Shown here: piece after piece, positions 9,401-16,863 of the stretch | Numbering within the stretch: the first letter of the stretch is position 1 | Layout of the letters: the number at the start of each line of letters is the position of its first letter | NCBI GenBank assembly: GCA_964511075.1 | Contig: CAZEDM010000001.1 | Span: forward strand, 372,001 to 436,000 | DNA from: CAZEDM01 sp964511075 | GTDB taxonomy: Bacteria > Zixibacteria > MSB-5A5 > RBG-16-43-9 | DNA: 64,000 nucleotides | Direction: 5' to 3' | The notes under the pieces: generated by a model | What the model was told of the DNA's origin: nothing | Database searches by the model: none | The model's input: only the letters and a program-made list of their open reading frames with translations | Translations under genes and position numbers: made by a program

Positions 9401-9492
9401 TCGTTTTAAGATACGATGCCGGCTGGGGTACTGATTTTGCGGATGTCTCGCCCAAGCCAGAGCATTATTTCTCCTTAGGGGCTGAGTTTTAG
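6418..9492 (+). CDS. Secreted peptidase-MA / TolB-propeller / outer-membrane barrel protein
   Basis: The 1024-residue product has a signal peptide (1-25, ending VTAQ). A gluzincin-like domain follows with H141-E-L-T-H145 and a downstream WFAEGFAEY segment (E174 the likely third zinc ligand), as in the peptidase MA family. Residues about 300-590 hold repeated PD40/TolB units (FSPQGDRLAIFSD, WSPDGRDITFVS, WSPDGERIAFVG, WSPDGKAIVFSS and more). A Glu/Lys-rich linker lies around 600-625. From about 680 the sequence is beta-rich with alternating aromatics and ends in ...YFSLGAEF, like the C-terminal beta-barrel of surface antigens. This suggests an outer-membrane-anchored metalloprotease with a periplasmic propeller (inference). 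AAAGGAAAG precedes the ATG. Confidence 0.85.
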   Translation: MFRKIVLILLVGIFFFYFSPPSVTAQEVYFGKNKVQYKNFEWYYIQTEHYDIYYYSAGYGLAEFAAKTLEEATPSLQKILNYEPKKRIPIIIYNSPSEFQQTNVISELIEENVGGFTEVFKNRVVVPFDGSYEDFRHVLTHELTHAFIFDMIYGNLIGNILTAEFLQIPLWFAEGFAEYFSRGGWDIEADMILRDATVNGYLVPLEYAGGYLVYKEGQSAIQYIVDKYGEEKISEILRKGKSMRSFDRSLKSAIGLNQKDLSEEWTKYLKKQYWPDIAQREEPKDFAKQLTDHQKDGSYMNEKPAFSPQGDRLAIFSDRSEYTEIYVISAIDGKLIDKVVKGERSGDLESLHSYVSGLSWSPDGRDITFVSKGQGKDALCLVNVKKKKIYKRFKFNLDVMLSPAWSPDGERIAFVGISDGRSDLYLTDIKTGRLEKLTEDEYDDREPSWSPDGKAIVFSSDRPSGEDNEDTNYVYGSYNIFLLELESKNIKALTRTGENNFSPVFSSDGKEICFSSTRNGISNLYIQDLDSLKIYPVTDILTGCFTPSWSKDGEKIAFSSFYKGGWDIFVLKDIKPLSGEGRILAKTPFIIEKEMSAKVLPDTVEQKEEEEKEKKLDFSYYVFKSTQEEIDSLSQTISGPKPEKETLITRLPSGEYAKKKYKIKFTPDIVSGALSYDTFFGFRGESYVIVSDLFGNHNFYLATDLFNTIDQTNFQLVYLYLPKRIDYGVGIFHTKYYYIDSTDRLFADRLYGATGLMSLPFSKFSRVELNLTHLSIDRKYYDPNSEGIYEDRSVKVLLANFSWVRDNVIWGITGPVNGRRSLFSFEWSPNISRRSIAFTSMWLDYRRYWHFWKNRFGFAFRFTTGRSDGEEPRHFFLGGMSNWIGPKLYTENVYGVDELYFSGIITPLRGYKYYELEGTRYFLTNLEFRYPFIEYLAMGFPPMTLRYITGAIFLDMGSAWTETDKFKGGTTKGGSRLKDIKAGFGFGARINLGVFVLRYDAGWGTDFADVSPKPEHYFSLGAEF

Positions 9493-9554
9493 CGTCTTAA
9501 GAGCTTTTAAAGCCAGATCTTAGCCAGGGTTTTCCCTTAATCGACTACTCAAGC

Positions 9555-9806
9555 TCATCTGGTTTTTATGGTTTGTTTTTTGCCGGCTGGATTCGTTCTG
9601 CTAAAGGAAAGGCTCCTGATCTTTCCGCGGCTTCTGCCCTTAGCATATTCTTCGATTTCACAAGAGCTATAAACTTTGATACCATACTCTTCCTGCAGCC
9701 TTTTTTTGGCACTTAGATTTCCTTTTATCGCTTTTTTCAACAGGATATCGATATTTTGCCTTTTTTTAGTATAGTCCCGTTTTGTAGGAAAATCTAGATG
9801 AGTCAT
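9555..9806 (-). CDS. Small conserved-looking hypothetical protein
   Basis: This is an 83-residue basic protein, with AGAGGTGA about 10 bp before ATG 9806 on the minus strand. The first half is helical (ILLKKAIKGNLSAKKRLQEEYGI), and the middle YSSCEIEEYAKGRSRG is followed by an unstructured Arg/Lys/Thr-rich tail. I do not recognise a family. It lies between a large surface-protein gene and purL and points away from both. The ribosome-binding site and non-repetitive composition argue that it is real. There is no support for function. Confidence 0.5.
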   Translation of the reverse strand: MTHLDFPTKRDYTKKRQNIDILLKKAIKGNLSAKKRLQEEYGIKVYSSCEIEEYAKGRSRGKIRSLSFSRTNPAGKKQTIKTR

Positions 9807-10106
9807 ATTGATTCCGTCACCTCTTAGTAATTTTAATAAATTAGCTACAGATTCAGCAGTTTTCTTCTAACTCTACCTTAAAATATTACGCAGAATTCAA
9901 AGATTTTAATAATCTCCTATTTCTTAGCTTTCGGGTAAAATTTCACCTGTATTTCTTTATATAACAACAGCTTAATCTTTCAACTTTAAAGATTTTGACG
10001 AAAAAATTTTCTTCAGGAACAATAGTCTTAAAAATGTACCAGTAAAGAATATCCCGGTTCTCCACATAGCTCTTAAGAATAATTCAGCTCACAAAATTGA
10101 TTTTAT
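9807..10106. other. AT-rich non-coding stretch before purL
   Basis: No frame with a ribosome-binding site, no RNA gene and no dispersed palindrome could be seen in these 300 bases. The sequence is markedly AT-rich compared with the genes around it. It leads into the purL promoter. Confidence 0.5.
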
Positions 10107-10134
10107 TTGACTTTGGACAACTTGAGGCTATATT
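10107..10134 (+). promoter_or_regulatory. Likely sigma-70-type promoter of purL
   Basis: TTGACT (10107-10112), a 16-bp spacer and TATATT (10129-10134) lie 30 bp before the purL ATG at 10165. No purine-riboswitch-like structure is visible in the short leader. Confidence 0.5.
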
Positions 10135-10164
10135 TAAATTTCAGCTTAATACAGGAGCTAAGAG

Positions 10165-12396
10165 ATGAAAGAATCCAAGGTAACTCTAAAATTAGCCAAG
10201 GAGCATGGGCTGTTAAAAGAGGAATATGAGAGAATAAAAAGGATATTAGGCCGGAACCCCACCTACACCGAGCTGGGAATTTTCTCGGTTATGTGGTCCG
10301 AGCACTGCAGTTATAAGAACTCCATCGCTGTTTTAAAGACCTTTCCGCGCGAGGGTAAAAACCTTTTAGCCAAGGCGGGTGAGGAGAACGCCGGGGCCGT
10401 GGATATCGGCGATGGTTTAGCCGTGGTCTTCAAGATCGAAAGCCACAATCACCCTTCTGCAGTCGAGCCCTATCAGGGAGCGGCTACCGGCGTTGGTGGA
10501 ATAATGAGGGATATCTTCTGTATGGGAGCAAGGCCCATAGCTTCTTTAGACTCTTTAAGGTTTGGAGAGCTTTCCAATTCCAGAGTTAGATACCTTTTCG
10601 ACGGGGTGGTAAGGGGGATTGGTGATTACGGGAACTGCTTTGGAGTTCCCACCGTGGCTGGGGAGGTCTATTTTGATGAATCCTATACCGGTAATCCCCT
10701 GGTAAATTGCATGGCAGTGGGAATTGTCAAACCAGAGGAGATGGCAAGCGCAAAAGCATATGGAAAAGGGAATCCGGTTTTGCTGGTTGGGGCTTCCACC
10801 GGCAGGGACGGGATTCACGGAGTAACCTTTGCCTCAGAGGAGATCAGCGAGAAATCACAGAAAAAAAGACCGTCGGTCCAGATAGGAGACCCCTTTATGG
10901 AAAAACTCCTCTTAGAAGCTTCCTTAGAGATTATCAAGGCAGATTTGATAGCTGGCATCCAGGATTTAGGCGGTGCCGGGCTTTCCTGCGCTACCTCCGA
11001 GACCTCTGCCCGGGGGAAAAGCGGGATGGAGATCGATGTCTCCTTAGTTCCCATGCGGGAAAAGGGGATGATACCTTACGAGATAATGATCTCCGAATCC
11101 CAGGAGAGGATGCTGGTTATCGCTAAGAAGGGTAAAGAGAAAGAGGTACAGAAGATATTTTCCAAATGGGGTTTGAATTCAGTTATAATCGGGCAAGTGA
11201 CGGATGATAAGCTCTTGAGGGTTAAAAATAAAGGGAAGGTCGTGGCAGAAATACCAGCAGATACTCTGGTTTTAGGCGGGAGTGCACCGGTTTATATAAG
11301 AGAAAAAAAGAAACCAAAATATCTGGCTGAAACTTCAAAATTAGACCTGTCCAAAATTGAGATACCTTCAGATCTCAACCAGGCTCTGCTTGAGCTCATC
11401 GGTGCGCCAGATATCGCCAGCAAGAGATGGGTCTATGAACAGTATGATACTATGGTCAGGACCGGAACAGCAGTGGGGCCCAGCTCGGATGCAGCGGCTA
11501 TCAGATTAAGAAAGACCAAAAAGGCTTTAGCCATGACCACGGACTGTAATGGAAGGTATTGTTACCTTAATCCCCGGATGGGGGGAAGAATTGCCGTGGC
11601 TGAATCTGCCAGAAATCTGGTCTGCTCTGGTGCCAGGCCATTAGCCATAACCAACTGCCTTAACTTCGGGAATCCCTATGATCCAGAGGTTTACTGGACC
11701 TTCGCAGAGTGTGTGGCTGGTATGTCCGAGTCCTGCAAAGCCTTGGAGACGCCGGTCACAGGCGGGAATGTCTCTTTCTATAATGAAGACCCTGAGAGGA
11801 TAGTATACCCCACGCCGGTTGTAGGAATGATTGGTTTAATAGAAGATGTAAGATACCTAACCACACAGTGGTTCAAAAAGGAGGGAGATCTTATCGTACT
11901 TTTAGGAAAAAACAAGGAGGAGTTAGGAGGGGCTGAGTATCTTAAAGTAATTCATAATCTGGTTAAAGGAGAGCCTCCGGTTTTGGACCTGGATTACGAA
12001 AGAAAAGTTCAGCAGCTCTGCCTCAATCTGATCAAGAAGGGGATAGTAAAATCTGCTCATGACTGCTCCGAGGGAGGGTTAGCGGTGGCACTGGCAGAGT
12101 CATGCATTTCCTCCGGAGATGATTTACTGGTGGGGGCGGAAGTCGAATTGGACGAAAATCTGAGAAGGGATGCGCTTCTTTTCGCTGAGACCCAGTCAAG
12201 GATCATCCTGAGCCTGGAGGAGAAAGACCTTCCAAAACTGGGAAAAATTGCCAGGGAAAGCAAAATCGATTTTTCAATATTGGGAAAAACTGGAGGTGAA
12301 AATCTCAAGATAAATGACTGGATTGACATATCTTTAAAGGTAGTTAAGAAGAGGTTTTACAGCTCTATCCCCTCGATGATAGAAAAGAGAGGTTGA
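10165..12396 (+). CDS. purL: Phosphoribosylformylglycinamidine synthase subunit PurL (small type)
   Basis: This 743-residue protein is the synthetase subunit of the three-part FGAM synthase. It needs PurQ for glutaminase activity and PurS as a linker, neither of which is in the window. The N-terminal motif MWSEHCSYKNS (about 44-54) and the ATP/metal region FKIESHNHPSAVEPYQGAATGVGGI (given here as landmarks FKIESHNHPS and AATGVGGI) are canonical. The second AIRS-like half carries DCNGRYCYLNP and AHDCSEGGLAVALAE. It acts in de novo purine synthesis in the cytoplasm. The start is supported by GGAGCTAAGAG just upstream. It appears monocistronic. Confidence 0.96.
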   Translation: MKESKVTLKLAKEHGLLKEEYERIKRILGRNPTYTELGIFSVMWSEHCSYKNSIAVLKTFPREGKNLLAKAGEENAGAVDIGDGLAVVFKIESHNHPSAVEPYQGAATGVGGIMRDIFCMGARPIASLDSLRFGELSNSRVRYLFDGVVRGIGDYGNCFGVPTVAGEVYFDESYTGNPLVNCMAVGIVKPEEMASAKAYGKGNPVLLVGASTGRDGIHGVTFASEEISEKSQKKRPSVQIGDPFMEKLLLEASLEIIKADLIAGIQDLGGAGLSCATSETSARGKSGMEIDVSLVPMREKGMIPYEIMISESQERMLVIAKKGKEKEVQKIFSKWGLNSVIIGQVTDDKLLRVKNKGKVVAEIPADTLVLGGSAPVYIREKKKPKYLAETSKLDLSKIEIPSDLNQALLELIGAPDIASKRWVYEQYDTMVRTGTAVGPSSDAAAIRLRKTKKALAMTTDCNGRYCYLNPRMGGRIAVAESARNLVCSGARPLAITNCLNFGNPYDPEVYWTFAECVAGMSESCKALETPVTGGNVSFYNEDPERIVYPTPVVGMIGLIEDVRYLTTQWFKKEGDLIVLLGKNKEELGGAEYLKVIHNLVKGEPPVLDLDYERKVQQLCLNLIKKGIVKSAHDCSEGGLAVALAESCISSGDDLLVGAEVELDENLRRDALLFAETQSRIILSLEEKDLPKLGKIARESKIDFSILGKTGGENLKINDWIDISLKVVKKRFYSSIPSMIEKRG

Positions 12397-12541
12397 GTGA
12401 GGATCACACCAGATGTCGTTAAGTCGAATGCGAAATTCTCAGGGCAGGCGGATAAACTGTATGAATTTTCACTTTTTGTATCTGAGCGAAATGGGGAAGG
12501 TCTTTTAAAATAATCCCGGCTTTTATTTCGTAATAAATATG

Positions 12542-12572
12542 AAAGGTCAGCTGATGGGTTGGCCTTTTTTTT
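12542..12572 (+). terminator. Rho-independent terminator after purL
   Basis: AAAGGTC and GGCCTTT pair (one G-U) around a loop and run directly into eight T residues. It separates purL from the cytochrome promoter. Confidence 0.7.
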
Positions 12573-12582
12573 CGGAAAAAAC

Positions 12583-12610
12583 TTGACAAATGATTTCAGA
12601 TTGTTAAATT
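12583..12610 (+). promoter_or_regulatory. Promoter of the tetraheme cytochrome gene
   Basis: TTGACA (12583-12588) is followed after 15-16 bp by TTAAAT/TAAATT (12604-12610). A near-perfect Shine-Dalgarno AAGGAGGTGA follows at 12618-12627, eight bases before ATG 12636. Confidence 0.6.
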
Positions 12611-12635
12611 CTTCACAAAGGAGGTGAGAAGAGGA

Positions 12636-13223
12636 ATGAAAAAACTAAGCTGGGTACTTATAATCTGTGTGGCATTTTATCTGGCTTTTAGTCTGGCATA
12701 TGCCAACTCTGATCCTAAAGGGGAAGCCACTCCGAAAACCACCAAAGCTGAGGAAACAGTTAAGGCGAAATATTTAGGAGTGACCACCTGCAAGATGTGT
12801 CATAATACGGAAAAGATGGGTAAAATCTACGACAAGTGGGCGAGCTCTAAGCATGCTGCTGCTTACAAGGCCTTGGCAGGTGAGGAGGCCATTAAGATTG
12901 CCAAGGGGATGAAAATAGAGGACCCTCAGAAAAGTGCAAAATGCCTTAAGTGCCATGCCACCGGATACGATGCCACGGATGAACAGAAAGACAAGAAATT
13001 CGATCTGACCGAGGGCGTGACCTGCGAGGGTTGTCATGGCGCCGCCTCAGAGTACAAAATGGTGCATATGAAAGGCCCCAAGCTGGCGATGGAGAAAGGT
13101 CTGGTGATGCCTACGGAGAAGGAGTGCAAAACCTGTCATAATACAGAAAGCCCTACCTATAAAGAATTCAAATTTGCAGAAGCATGGAAAGTCATTGATC
13201 ACTCTTATCCTAAGAAGAAATAA
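12636..13223 (+). CDS. Periplasmic tetraheme cytochrome c (cytochrome c554-like)
   Basis: The 195-residue protein has a signal peptide (MKKLSWVLIICVAFYLAFSL... ending AYA) and four c-type heme motifs: CKMCH, CLKCH, CEGCH and CKTCH. Spacing resembles the cytochrome c554/NrfH-related multiheme proteins found as single electron carriers in the periplasm. The redox partner is unknown; no reductase or oxidase gene is adjacent. I chose ATG 12636 over GTG 12624 because the AAGGAGGTGA sequence itself covers the GTG and is correctly spaced for the ATG. The gene has its own promoter and terminator, so it is a monocistronic unit. Confidence 0.92.
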   Translation: MKKLSWVLIICVAFYLAFSLAYANSDPKGEATPKTTKAEETVKAKYLGVTTCKMCHNTEKMGKIYDKWASSKHAAAYKALAGEEAIKIAKGMKIEDPQKSAKCLKCHATGYDATDEQKDKKFDLTEGVTCEGCHGAASEYKMVHMKGPKLAMEKGLVMPTEKECKTCHNTESPTYKEFKFAEAWKVIDHSYPKKK

Positions 13224-13247
13224 GTAATTAAAGGCAAAGATTTTTTG

Positions 13248-13279
13248 CGGCTGGCCAGAATCAGGTCAGCCGTTTTTTT
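13248..13279 (+). terminator. Strong terminator after the cytochrome gene
   Basis: CGGCTGGCC (13248-13256) pairs with GGTCAGCCG (13264-13272), with one G-U, followed by seven T residues. It argues against the upstream TTG (13245) as the start of the next gene. Confidence 0.85.
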
Positions 13280-13298
13280 AACGTTTATTCATAGCTCA

Positions 13299-15059
13299 AT
13301 GTGCAAAAATTGTTTTAAGACTGAGCTTCGGGCTTTATTCTTCGGTTTGCTTCTGCTTTTAAGTTATTCTGAGATCTTCCCCTCAAACTTACCTGAATCA
13401 GTCAATGATAAAATTGATATGCAAACTCAACTTTTCCTGGATAATCTTCCTTCTGATTCGGTATGCTCCTTCTGGATTTTCTTTAAGGATAAAGGCTTGG
13501 GGGGTCAAGACAGCTATCAAAAAGCTTTGGAGAAAGTTATTCATCAGTTTCCAGAGAGAACTTTTAGGAGAAGAAGCTCAAGAGGAGGGAGGACAGTTGA
13601 TTTTTATGACCTACCCGTCTGCCAGTTGTATGTGGATTCCATCAGAGCAGCCGGTGTTGAAATCAAAACGATCACCAGGTGGCTGAATGGAGTGAGCGTT
13701 CTGGCATCGAAAGGGGATATTGAAAAAATCACAGGATTTGACTTTGTGAGTAAAATCCAGAAGGCGGTAACCTTTTACAGGGGACTACCAGAAATAAATA
13801 CAGAGGTAATTCCCCAATATGAGAGGGGGTCAATTCCCGGGCTTCTGGATTATGGACCCTCCTACCCTCAGCTTCTGCAGATTCACGTTCCGGAGCTGCA
13901 TGAACTGGGGTTTAGCGGAAGGGGTATAAGGATCGGGATGCTGGATACCGGATATGACCTATATCATCAGGCTTTTCAGCATCTTCTGGACTCCAACAGA
14001 ATCATCGCTACTTATGATTTCATCAATGGGGATAGCGATGTGGTTGATGAGCCCGACATTCAAAGATCACACGGAACCTATACCCTGTCAGCCTTAGCCG
14101 GTTATGTGCCTGGCACTTTAATCGGACCAGCTTTCAACTCGGAGTACGTCTTAGCCAAAACGGAAATCGAGTCGCAGGAGATCATACAGGAGGAATACAA
14201 CTGGGTCCAGGGAATTGAGTGGTCAGAGAGTCTGGGAGTGGATATCGTAACCTCTTCTCTGGGGTATAATGATTGGTATACCTATGATGATTTGGACGGC
14301 AACACAGCAGTTGCAACCGTGGCAGCTGATATCGCCGTCTCTAAGGGGGTGGTGGTGGTGAATGCCGCGGGAAACGAAAGAAATAAATCCTGGCATTATA
14401 TAATCGCTCCCGCAGACGGGGACAGCGTGATTGCGGTGGGAGCGGTGAATCTGAATGGAACTATCTCATCTTTCAGCTCTGCTGGCTTTCCCTGGGATTT
14501 TCAGAATGGTAAGATCAAGCCGGATGTATGTGCCTGTGGAGTGGGAACCTATTGCGCACTTCCGGGCGGGAATTATGGTGGGGTGGATGGAACCTCCCTG
14601 TCCACGCCGCTGGTGGCGGGTGCCTGTGCACTTGTTCTGGAGGCTGATACAAATTTAACCCCCGTAGAGCTGAGGGAAAGATTATGGAATACAGCTTATG
14701 GGGTTAGTTCTCCAGATACTTTGTATGGATATGGAATAGTCAATGCTGCCAAAGCCGCAGGTTACGATTACGTTCTGGTTGAAAACAAGAAAAAAATCTT
14801 AGCTTTTCCCAATCCCTTTAAGGATTACCTTTATATCTATGTCGAGGCCCCTCGGACTTCCGAAGTTCAGTTCTCAATTTTCAATATGGCCGGGGAGAAG
14901 GTTTTAAAGCGGGGTTCTTCGCTTTACGACGGGGAAAGGTTTGTTTTTTTCTGGGAAGGAAGAAACGAAAAACACCAGGAGGTTGCCTCCGGGGTTTATC
15001 TGGTTAAGGTGGATATAGATAAAGATTCAGAGCTGATCAAGGTTTTCAGGAATAGATAG
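13299..15059 (+). CDS. Secreted subtilisin-like (S8) protease with C-terminal sorting domain
   Basis: Numbering is from ATG 13299 (586 residues). A hydrophobic signal (LFFGLLLLLS) is followed by a propeptide-like region. The catalytic triad is present: D216 in GMLDTGYD, H258 in SHGTYT and S433 in GTSLSTP, with the oxyanion Asn in AAGNE near 359. The C-terminal 80 residues (AFPNPFKDYLYIYVEA ... VASGVYLVKV) form a T9SS type A/FlgD-like sorting domain, so export across the outer membrane is likely. The TTG at 13245 falls in the preceding terminator and is rejected. ATG 13299 lacks a clear Shine-Dalgarno, so the start is uncertain. Ser replaces the usual Met in GTSMATP. Confidence 0.88.
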   Translation: MCKNCFKTELRALFFGLLLLLSYSEIFPSNLPESVNDKIDMQTQLFLDNLPSDSVCSFWIFFKDKGLGGQDSYQKALEKVIHQFPERTFRRRSSRGGRTVDFYDLPVCQLYVDSIRAAGVEIKTITRWLNGVSVLASKGDIEKITGFDFVSKIQKAVTFYRGLPEINTEVIPQYERGSIPGLLDYGPSYPQLLQIHVPELHELGFSGRGIRIGMLDTGYDLYHQAFQHLLDSNRIIATYDFINGDSDVVDEPDIQRSHGTYTLSALAGYVPGTLIGPAFNSEYVLAKTEIESQEIIQEEYNWVQGIEWSESLGVDIVTSSLGYNDWYTYDDLDGNTAVATVAADIAVSKGVVVVNAAGNERNKSWHYIIAPADGDSVIAVGAVNLNGTISSFSSAGFPWDFQNGKIKPDVCACGVGTYCALPGGNYGGVDGTSLSTPLVAGACALVLEADTNLTPVELRERLWNTAYGVSSPDTLYGYGIVNAAKAAGYDYVLVENKKKILAFPNPFKDYLYIYVEAPRTSEVQFSIFNMAGEKVLKRGSSLYDGERFVFFWEGRNEKHQEVASGVYLVKVDIDKDSELIKVFRNR

Positions 15060-15156
15060 CGGTCGTCAGATGAAAAAGCAGGTTGATATGAAATAAGGGC
15101 AATGCAGGGTTGTGAGATACTGGGCCTCAGCCCTGTTTTCTGAGGTTGGATTTTTC

Positions 15157-15186
15157 TTGACAAAAGGATATTTTATATTTTATTAA
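15157..15186 (+). promoter_or_regulatory. Promoter upstream of the structured leader
   Basis: TTGACA (15157-15162) is followed 16-18 bp later by an AT-rich -10 region (TTTATTAA, 15179-15186). It lies about 160 bp upstream of the ATG at 15348, leaving room for the leader described next. Confidence 0.5.
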
Positions 15187-15196
15187 GACAATGGAG

Positions 15197-15311
15197 GTCG
15201 CCTATAGGATTAGCTAAAGGTTTGGGTTTTTAAGAATCTTAGTCGAAAGGGAAAGGATAAGTAAATTATGGGCGACGAGCTTTTAGCCGAAGAGGTTGGT
15301 TCGGCTTTTTT
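15197..15311 (+). ncRNA. Candidate structured leader with terminator
   Basis: GTCGCCTATA (15197-15206) can pair with TATGGGCGAC (15267-15276) over ten base pairs, with one G-U, enclosing about 60 nt that can fold internally. Nine nucleotides later AGCCGAA (15285-15291) and TTCGGCT (15300-15306) form a hairpin followed by a T-run (15307-15311), a terminator located before the start codon at 15348. This is the layout of an attenuator or riboswitch. I could not match it to a known riboswitch class (no GEMM, SAM, THF, purine, fluoride or cobalamin signature). Confidence 0.45.
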
Positions 15312-15347
15312 AATTAATATGAGCACCAGAATATAACGGAGGCTTAA

Positions 15348-16829
15348 ATGCGTTTAAAGAAGATAACCATTCTGCTTGCCCTGTTACTTTCATCAGTTGT
15401 CTTATCCAGCCCGATCCAGGCGGATATCAACTATTCCCTGGACCAGCCATTTCAGGGGCTGGCTGGCAACAGCGTGGTCGAGATTATCTATGATGGAAAT
15501 TTTATCTGGGCAGGAACTGGTGAGGGATTGAGCCGCACCTCGGACAATGGAGCAACCTGGGAATCCTTTGACCGGACTAATGGCTTGAACATGGACGGGG
15601 TCTCAGCCATAGCTTTTAAAGATCAGAGGTTATGGGTAGCGACCTCCTACAATCAGATAATAGATGGGGTGCTTATCCCCTTTGGATCGGGGATCAATAT
15701 GACCACGGATAACGGAAATGTATGGGAATCTTTTAATCCCGAACAAGCAACCAACGTGGGGAAGTTAGCCTATGACTTGACAGTCTCCGATACCACGGTC
15801 TGGGCGGCTTGTTTTTATGGGGGGCTGATCCGTTCCAAGGACCACGGCTCAAGCTGGGAGAACGTGTATGTGGATTCTATTGCCCGGGCGGATTATGAAG
15901 AGGGTAATTACGAGGACTACAGAAACAGGTTTTTCTCTGTGGTAGCTGATACCTCTGAGGCTGATACCACTTTCATCTGGGGAGGGACAGCTGCAGGTAT
16001 TTTCAAATTCGTCTACACTGCCTCTGACAGTGCTGACACGGTTATCGGCTATCAATACGATGATACCCTCGCTACCTCCATCTCCGGCAACTTCGTGGTC
16101 TCCCTTGCCGTTCAGAACATAGATGCAGACAGGAAGATTGTCTGGGCCGGGACCGAGCCCACCTATTATGGTTTCTATTCGCTGAGTTATACTACAGACC
16201 AGGGAGCTACCTGGTCACATGCCTTGGAGGGGGATAGGATCTGGAACATCGATTTCTCCGGAAACGGAGCCGGAGGGGATTCAGCTGTCTGGGTAGCTAC
16301 CGGTACAGGCTTAAAAAGGTCAGCCGATTTTGGTGTTACTTGGGAGACCTTTAACTACATGCGAGATAAAGACCGGCCGGACCAACAGATACTAAGCACC
16401 GAGTTTTACGCCGTAAGGATAGTAGATGATACGGTGATCTGGGCTGGAAATTATGATGGTCTAGTGATGAGCACGGACAATGGGCAAAGCTGGAAGGTGT
16501 TCAGATCTTTTCTGCCCATAGGCTCACCCCAGGCAAAAACTGCCTATGCCTATCCCAACCCATTTTCTCCCATGACCGTCAATAAGGCGGTTCGGATTCA
16601 CTATAAGCCTAAATCCGATGGACCGGTCAGCATAAAGATCTACGATTTCGAGATGAGGCTGGTCAGGAAGGTCATAGAGAATGCTGATAGATCTGGCAAT
16701 GAGGAATATGACGAGACCTGGGACGGAAGAAATGACAAAGGCGAGTTGGTAGCGAATGGAATATATTTCTTCAGATTAGAGGGACCGGATGGGCAGGAGG
16801 AGTGGGGTAAGATAGGGGTTATAAAATAG
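15348..16829 (+). CDS. Secreted BNR/sortilin-type beta-propeller with sorting domain
   Basis: The 493-residue protein has a signal peptide (MRLKKITILLALLLSSVVLS..., cleavage near IQADI). Repeated Asp-box-like units follow, such as SRTSDNGATWESF, TTDNGNVWESF, SKDHGSSWENV, TTDQGATWSH, SADFGVTWETF and STDNGQSWKVF, each one blade of a propeller. The C-terminal segment from AYPNPFSP to VANGIYFFRL is a T9SS/FlgD-like sorting domain. It is likely cell-surface or extracellular. Its ligand is unknown; these repeats are structural and do not prove glycosidase activity. ACGGAGG precedes the ATG. Two PorV-like barrel genes follow at 34 and 28 bp, so the three are probably one operon. Confidence 0.87.
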   Translation: MRLKKITILLALLLSSVVLSSPIQADINYSLDQPFQGLAGNSVVEIIYDGNFIWAGTGEGLSRTSDNGATWESFDRTNGLNMDGVSAIAFKDQRLWVATSYNQIIDGVLIPFGSGINMTTDNGNVWESFNPEQATNVGKLAYDLTVSDTTVWAACFYGGLIRSKDHGSSWENVYVDSIARADYEEGNYEDYRNRFFSVVADTSEADTTFIWGGTAAGIFKFVYTASDSADTVIGYQYDDTLATSISGNFVVSLAVQNIDADRKIVWAGTEPTYYGFYSLSYTTDQGATWSHALEGDRIWNIDFSGNGAGGDSAVWVATGTGLKRSADFGVTWETFNYMRDKDRPDQQILSTEFYAVRIVDDTVIWAGNYDGLVMSTDNGQSWKVFRSFLPIGSPQAKTAYAYPNPFSPMTVNKAVRIHYKPKSDGPVSIKIYDFEMRLVRKVIENADRSGNEEYDETWDGRNDKGELVANGIYFFRLEGPDGQEEWGKIGVIK

Positions 16830-16863
16830 CCCTGGAAACCTATCTGACTAAAAGGAGTTTAAA

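Noticed and set aside
13245..13298. TTG 13245 as the start of the subtilisin gene.
   Set aside because: It lies inside the terminator of the preceding cytochrome gene; the signal peptide begins from ATG 13299.
15197..15311. The leader as a cyclic-di-GMP (GEMM) or other named riboswitch.
   Set aside because: The conserved core sequences of GEMM, SAM, THF, purine, fluoride, lysine and cobalamin classes are not visible, so only a generic structured leader is claimed.
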